NCBI GenBank assembly: GCA_014843695.1
Contig: CM026403.1
Span: 72,866,152 to 72,930,151 of the forward strand
Length of the DNA: 64,000 nucleotides
Origin: Archivesica marissinica
Lineage: Eukaryota; Mollusca; Bivalvia; Venerida; Vesicomyidae
Direction: 5' to 3'
Shown here: piece by piece, positions 63,701-64,000 of the stretch
Layout of the letters: the number at the start of each line of letters is the position of its first letter
Position numbering within the stretch: position 1 is the stretch's first letter
The notes under the pieces: generated by a model
The model's database searches: none
The model's input: the letters and a program-made list of their open reading frames with translations, nothing else
Told to the model about the DNA's origin: nothing
Made by a program: the position numbers and the translations under genes

Positions 63701-63722
63701 CACATCTCCGTGCCACTGACCC
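48666..63722 (-). CDS. ksr: Kinase suppressor of Ras (KSR), partial: four kinase-domain exons
   Basis: KSR is the scaffold/pseudokinase that brings RAF, MEK and ERK together in the Ras pathway. Four minus-strand exons (63632-63722, 56191-56279, 52682-52778, 48666-48799) join with matching phases (phase 0, phase 2, phase 0). They give 136 residues from the beta2-beta3 region (RGQWHG-like, VAIKML) through [20 protein letters not shown] and LCRGSSLF to [13 protein letters not shown] and DFGLF. HKD in place of HRD, the GAC(M)KPPHLAI block and DFGLF separate KSR from RAF (HRD, LLFMGYMTKDNLAI). The beta3 lysine is present (VAIK), as in fly and worm KSR and unlike mammalian KSR (VAIR). The N-terminal domains lie beyond 64000. 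The C-lobe (APE onward) was not found below 48666. Introns are about 7.4, 3.4 and 3.9 kb and full of repeats. Confidence 0.93.
48920..49996 (+). mobile_element. SINE family 1 with internally amplified tRNA head
   Basis: The element begins GACGGATCTGTCTGTAGTCC and ends in the SINE body (GGTTCGATCCCCCGCCTGAC near 49890, then GTCTTTCAGATGTGACTTTA, GTGTCGGTGCTTTACACC and GTAAAAGAAC). The head up to the B box has expanded to about 19 copies. Only the last copy has the B box. It lies in the KSR intron between exons 3 and 4, antisense to the gene. Confidence 0.78.
48931..49895 (+). repeat. 50/51-bp minisatellite made of the SINE tRNA-like head
   Basis: Unit TCTGTAGTCCAATGGTAACA then CGCTGGACTGGTAATCCTGG and GATCGCAGGT (50 bp). 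Right-hand units have GGTTAAC (51 bp). About 19 units. Each carries an A-box-like GTAGTCCAATGG and the anticodon arm but stops before the B box. The CCTGG/ACTGG variants give a readable unit map. Confidence 0.93.
49997..50862 (+). repeat. 30-bp minisatellite grown from the SINE body
   Basis: Unit GGAGACTCTGGAATGGATCC plus CCAACAACTA, about 29 copies, with GACACTGG/GACTCTGG variants. In intact family-1 SINEs the sequence after GTAAAAGAAC is CAGAGGAGCCTCTGGAATGG. The unit therefore corresponds to that internal segment and begins where the SINE body stops. Since 30 is divisible by 3, [14 protein letters not shown] frames stay open. These are by-products. Confidence 0.92.
50986..51333 (+). mobile_element. 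tRNA-derived SINE (family 2)
   Basis: The head GGAGCCTCCGTGGTATAATG (A box) and GTAAGTTTGAATCCC (B box) is followed by GTGTCCTTAGGCAAGCCACT, a motif common after tRNA heads in animal SINEs. A body runs to TTTCGTTATCGAGCTAAAAT. The same tail motif occurs, as CGCAATCGAGC, at 12.7, 13.5, 16.0 and 51.7 kb. It lies in a KSR intron. Confidence 0.65.
51385..51616 (-). mobile_element. tRNA-Leu-like SINE (family 3)
   Basis: The minus strand reads GTGGGCTTGCGTGGCCGAGT then TTACGGTCATTGACCTCAAA, a Leu-type head with A box. A B box GGTTCGATCC follows near 51492-51501 and the tail is GTTAGTGCAATGTTAAACCA plus A-run. The head and the GTTAAACCAAA tail match the general plan of SINEs abundant in molluscs (from general knowledge, not searched). 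Confidence 0.62.
51617..52015. other. KSR intron sequence with a 30-bp duplication
   Basis: No exon was seen. GTCATATTTAGGTCAAGTAC with ATGACAAAC is present twice in tandem near 51863-51918. The reverse-complement tail motif TTTTAGCTAGATTGCGAAAC lies near 51691. Confidence 0.5.
52016..52437 (+). repeat. 29-bp minisatellite, about 14 units
   Basis: Unit GACGGAAAGCGCAGTTCTAT plus ATTCTATTT, nearly perfect (single variants TGATGG and AAAGTGC). It is intronic to KSR, between exons 3 and 4. Confidence 0.93.
52470..52675 (+). repeat. ~100-bp tandem duplication next to the KSR exon 3 donor
   Basis: CAGAGTGCAGCATAGGGAGA to TAGATAAACTGATACAA is present twice (starting near 52472 and 52576), with small deletions in the second copy. 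The second copy ends about 6 bases from the donor of the exon at 52682-52778. The splice site is just outside the duplicated block. Confidence 0.85.
52682..52778 (-). CDS. ksr: KSR exon: hinge, alphaD and start of alphaE
   Basis: A 97-base exon with acceptor GTTGTTTTTCAG (AG at 52779-52780) and donor CCCAG|GTACGT (GT at 52680-52681). After one base of a split codon it encodes [18 protein letters not shown] and [14 protein letters not shown], matching the SLCKG...IAQQISQ segment of KSR/RAF kinases. It is flanked by a 100-bp tandem duplication on its donor side and by a TCCAC pentanucleotide tract about 36 bases from its acceptor. Confidence 0.92.
52815..52939 (+). repeat. TCCAC pentanucleotide microsatellite
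   Basis: About 24 pure CCACT/TCCAC units with one CTCCACT irregularity at 52925-52932. It lies upstream (in transcript sense) of the KSR exon 3 acceptor and is the insertion target of the palindromic element at 52940. Confidence 0.97.
52940..53817. mobile_element. Foldback-type palindromic DNA element, 878 bp
   Basis: Two arms of roughly 390-440 bases are near-perfect inverted repeats (about 52940-53376 and 53425-53817) around a spacer of about 48 bases. The ends are CACAGGGATTCGGCACG and CGTGCCAAATCCCTGTG. An 8-base direct repeat CTCCACTC flanks it (52932-52939 and 53818-53825), the duplication length typical of hAT elements, and CAGGGATT resembles hAT termini. The target is a TCCAC tract, so the duplication may be partly fortuitous. 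Frames in both arms ([19 protein letters not shown] and similar) mirror each other. I see no transposase motif. The right arm lacks some bases of the left near the inner end. Confidence 0.75.
53859..54178 (-). mobile_element. SINE family 1: head fragment plus full copy
   Basis: A head fragment (GTTAACCACTGGACTACAGA, 53859-53888) precedes a full-length minus-strand copy at 53901-54178. That copy has the tRNA-like head at its right (GATCGAACCTGCGATCCCTG on the plus strand), the body GAGATCTCGGTTTAAAGTCC, and the tail CGTTTATTTATCGTCGC. A CT-rich tract at 53826-53857 separates it from the palindromic element. Confidence 0.75.
54179..54704. other. AT-rich intron DNA of KSR
   Basis: TTATTATTATT-type low-complexity tracts near 54290-54350. 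No exon, repeat family or regulatory site recognised. Confidence 0.5.
54705..55134 (+). repeat. 19/21-bp minisatellite, about 21 units
   Basis: Unit ACACACAATTAGTAGTAAGA plus T, alternating with a form two bases shorter (one AC dinucleotide less). The two lengths form a readable pattern. Intronic to KSR, between exons 2 and 3. Confidence 0.93.
55135..55548. other. KSR intron between the donor array and the 19/21-bp array
   Basis: Apart from the AT-rich stretch listed separately, this interval shows no exon. The frame of the 81-bp array continues through it to a stop near 55449. Confidence 0.5.
55340..55495 (+). mobile_element. Possible hAT-like MITE end
   Basis: AT-rich TAATTACAAGTAATTAAAAA and CAATTACATTTTTAATGACC, followed by CCAGGTCTG, resembles the TAATTAC-rich ends of hAT MITEs that finish ...CCCCATCCCTG. 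No matching left end or target duplication was found. Tentative. Confidence 0.25.
55549..56190 (-). repeat. ksr: 81-bp exon/donor tandem array in KSR, eight extra units
   Basis: Each 81-bp unit contains the last part of KSR exon 2 (GAATATAGTGTTGTTTATGG through CTAGCTATAGTTACAGG), the donor GTATAT and intron bases up to CAGTCTATGCA. With the exon itself there are nine copies of the CTATAGCTAGATGAGGAGG segment (plus strand) at 81-base spacing. All nine keep GTATAT. Since 81 is 27 codons and no stop occurs, any of the donors would keep the phase. The extra copies read [15 protein letters not shown] (one has FMAVCM) where the exon reads FMGACM, so they spread from one altered copy. Confidence 0.92.
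56191..56279 (-). CDS. ksr: KSR exon: alphaC to beta5, with duplicated 3' half
   Basis: The acceptor TTTCTTTGCAG lies at 56280-56290, and the first donor CAGG|GTATAT has its GT at 56189-56190. The exon has 89 bases: 29 residues, [20 protein letters not shown] and KPPHLAIVT, plus two bases that complete a codon with the next exon (giving IVT-G-LCRG). The final Thr is at the gatekeeper position. From RHE onward the exon, its donor and 21 intron bases are repeated downstream eight more times, so the true 3' end in the transcript cannot be read from genomic sequence alone. The first donor gives the canonical KSR length. Confidence 0.9.
56291..56469. other. KSR intron sequence before the 37/40-bp array
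   Basis: Single-copy. A perfect TGACGTCA palindrome (CRE-type) lies at about 56413-56420 and GTGACGTAG near 56390. No promoter context is visible, so I only note the motif. Confidence 0.4.
58948..58968. other. Short non-unit insertion in the 37/40-bp satellite
   Basis: One unit reads CATATAATTTTTTGTGGGGT then GTTCATCATAATATT. About 14 foreign bases interrupt AACATC. There is no flanking duplication. Confidence 0.6.
59417..60416. other. Assembly gap, exactly 1000 N
   Basis: A fixed-size gap within the 37/40-bp satellite. Array length in the genome is therefore unknown. Confidence 0.99.
62492..63107 (+). mobile_element. MITE with Tc1/mariner-like ends, copy E, split by an insertion
   Basis: Starts TACAGTCAAACCTATGTTAA, has AAGTGGCTGCTTAGCACAGG in its left half, and resumes at about 63042 with GGAAACTGGCTGCTTAATAC, ending CAGGTTTGACTGTA. 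It has the cleanest inverted termini of the five copies. Unlike the others it has not generated an array. It lies in the KSR intron between exons 1 and 2. Confidence 0.66.
62601..63041. mobile_element. ~440-bp insertion within the MITE, 9-bp flanking repeat
   Basis: Sequence absent from the other MITE copies is flanked by AATATATTG at 62592-62600 and 63033-63041. It begins CAGCAACAAAACGTTTCG and ends AATATGTTTAAACT. The frame on the minus strand (62529-62792) spans the junction and is not a gene. The element class is not recognised. Confidence 0.5.
63248..63513. mobile_element. hAT-like MITE, 266 bp
   Basis: The ends CAAGGATGGGGTCGAATAC and GAATACCCCATCCCTG are inverted repeats with one mismatch in the first ten bases. 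CAGGGATGGGG is a usual hAT-type terminus. The interior is rich in GAATAC and has no coding capacity. The flanking octamers (GTCACATT and GACATAAG) do not match well, so the target duplication has decayed or the boundaries are off. It lies about 120 bases from the donor of the KSR exon at 63632. Confidence 0.55.
63632..63722 (-). CDS. ksr: KSR exon: beta2-beta3 and start of alphaC
   Basis: A 91-base exon between acceptor ACTACAG (AG at 63723-63724) and donor GAG|GTAATC (GT at 63630-63631). After one base of a split codon it encodes 30 residues, [20 protein letters not shown] and [14 protein letters not shown] supplies the beta3 lysine. The exon ends in phase 0 and joins [11 protein letters not shown] of the next exon. 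The preceding intron runs off the right edge. Confidence 0.92.
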
Positions 63723-64000
63723 CTGTAGTAAGGTAGACAACAATCACTATATACATAACAACTACAATCAATTTAAAACTGAAGAGAAAGTGGCTGTAAA
63801 GAATATCTACTATTAAGCATGTTAACAAGGACCACATTTGGCAGAGGAGAAAATTAGTATTTGTACATGTCCAGTTACTCTTATTCTGGGCTCGCTCTAG
63901 AGGGCGACATGGGCGAAGTAGTCACCCTTGGGACTCTGACATGTCCCCTGGGGGAACCACTTCTCCCTAAAAAAGTAAGATACACTGGCACTTGTAAGGC
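63723..64000. other. KSR intron at the window edge, with an imperfect hairpin
   Basis: GAAGTAGTCACCCTTGGG (near 63915) and CCCCTGGGGGAACCACTTC (near 63945) can pair imperfectly over about 19 bases around a loop containing GACATGTC. No exon is visible before the window ends. Confidence 0.4.

Noticed and set aside
48666..63722. RAF rather than KSR as the kinase identity
   Set aside because: RAF has HRD and the LLFMGYMTKDNLAI block. Here the catalytic loop is HKD, the alphaC-beta5 block is [13 protein letters not shown] and the DFG is followed by LF, all KSR features.

Overview
This is eukaryotic genomic DNA, most likely from a marine invertebrate and probably a mollusc. The evidence is coding exons with GT/AG splice sites, long introns, AT-rich intergenic DNA, several tRNA-derived SINE families (one has a tRNA-Leu-like head and a ...GTTAAACCAAA tail of the type common in molluscs), LINE 3' ends and DNA-transposon MITEs. 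The species cannot be fixed from the sequence. Two runs of exactly 1000 N (31941-32940 and 59417-60416) are scaffold gaps of conventional size, and both fall inside satellite arrays.

The one clearly recognisable host gene is on the minus strand at the right end. Four exons (63632-63722, 56191-56279, 52682-52778, 48666-48799) join in frame into the N-lobe and catalytic loop of a KSR (kinase suppressor of Ras) kinase domain. All boundaries are GT/AG and all phases match. The N-terminal part of the gene must lie beyond 64000. The C-lobe exons (APE motif onward) were not found, so they lie below 48666 in or beyond the satellites, in a gap, or outside the window. The KSR introns hold most of the mobile elements and minisatellites in the right third. 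The most striking feature is at exon 2: its 3' half, its splice donor and the first bases of the intron are tandemly repeated in 81-bp units. This gives nine donor sites in the same phase and an uninterrupted reading frame.

The rest is mainly tandem repeats, by rough addition about 70 percent of the sequenced bases. From left to right they are: a 57-bp array (1.4-2.7 kb), a 35-bp array (3.05-3.6 kb), a 35/39-bp array (4.5-4.9 kb), a 35-bp array (5.5-10.9 kb), a 27-bp array (19.2-20.1 kb), 25-bp arrays (20.4 and 21.8-23.0 kb), a 22-bp array (23.0-31.9 kb), an 18-bp array (32.9-48.3 kb), SINE-derived 50- and 30-bp arrays (48.9-50.9 kb), a 29-bp array (52.0-52.4 kb), a pentanucleotide array (52.8-52.9 kb), a 19/21-bp array (54.7-55.1 kb), the 81-bp exon array (55.5-56.3 kb) and a 37/40-bp array (56.5-62.4 kb). 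The three largest have higher-order structure. The very long open frames in them result from unit lengths divisible by three or from a stop-free 22-bp unit, and are not genes.

Several arrays grew out of recognisable mobile elements. The 35-bp arrays, and apparently the 57-bp array, start from the terminal inverted repeat of a small Tc1/mariner-like MITE whose body carries the AAGCAGCCA motif. The 35/39-, 50- and 30-bp arrays start from different segments of one tRNA-derived SINE. The left side also holds a frameshifted Crypton-type tyrosine-recombinase (DUF3504) exon, two LINE 3' ends, a 770-bp segmental duplication and long stretches with no detectable gene.
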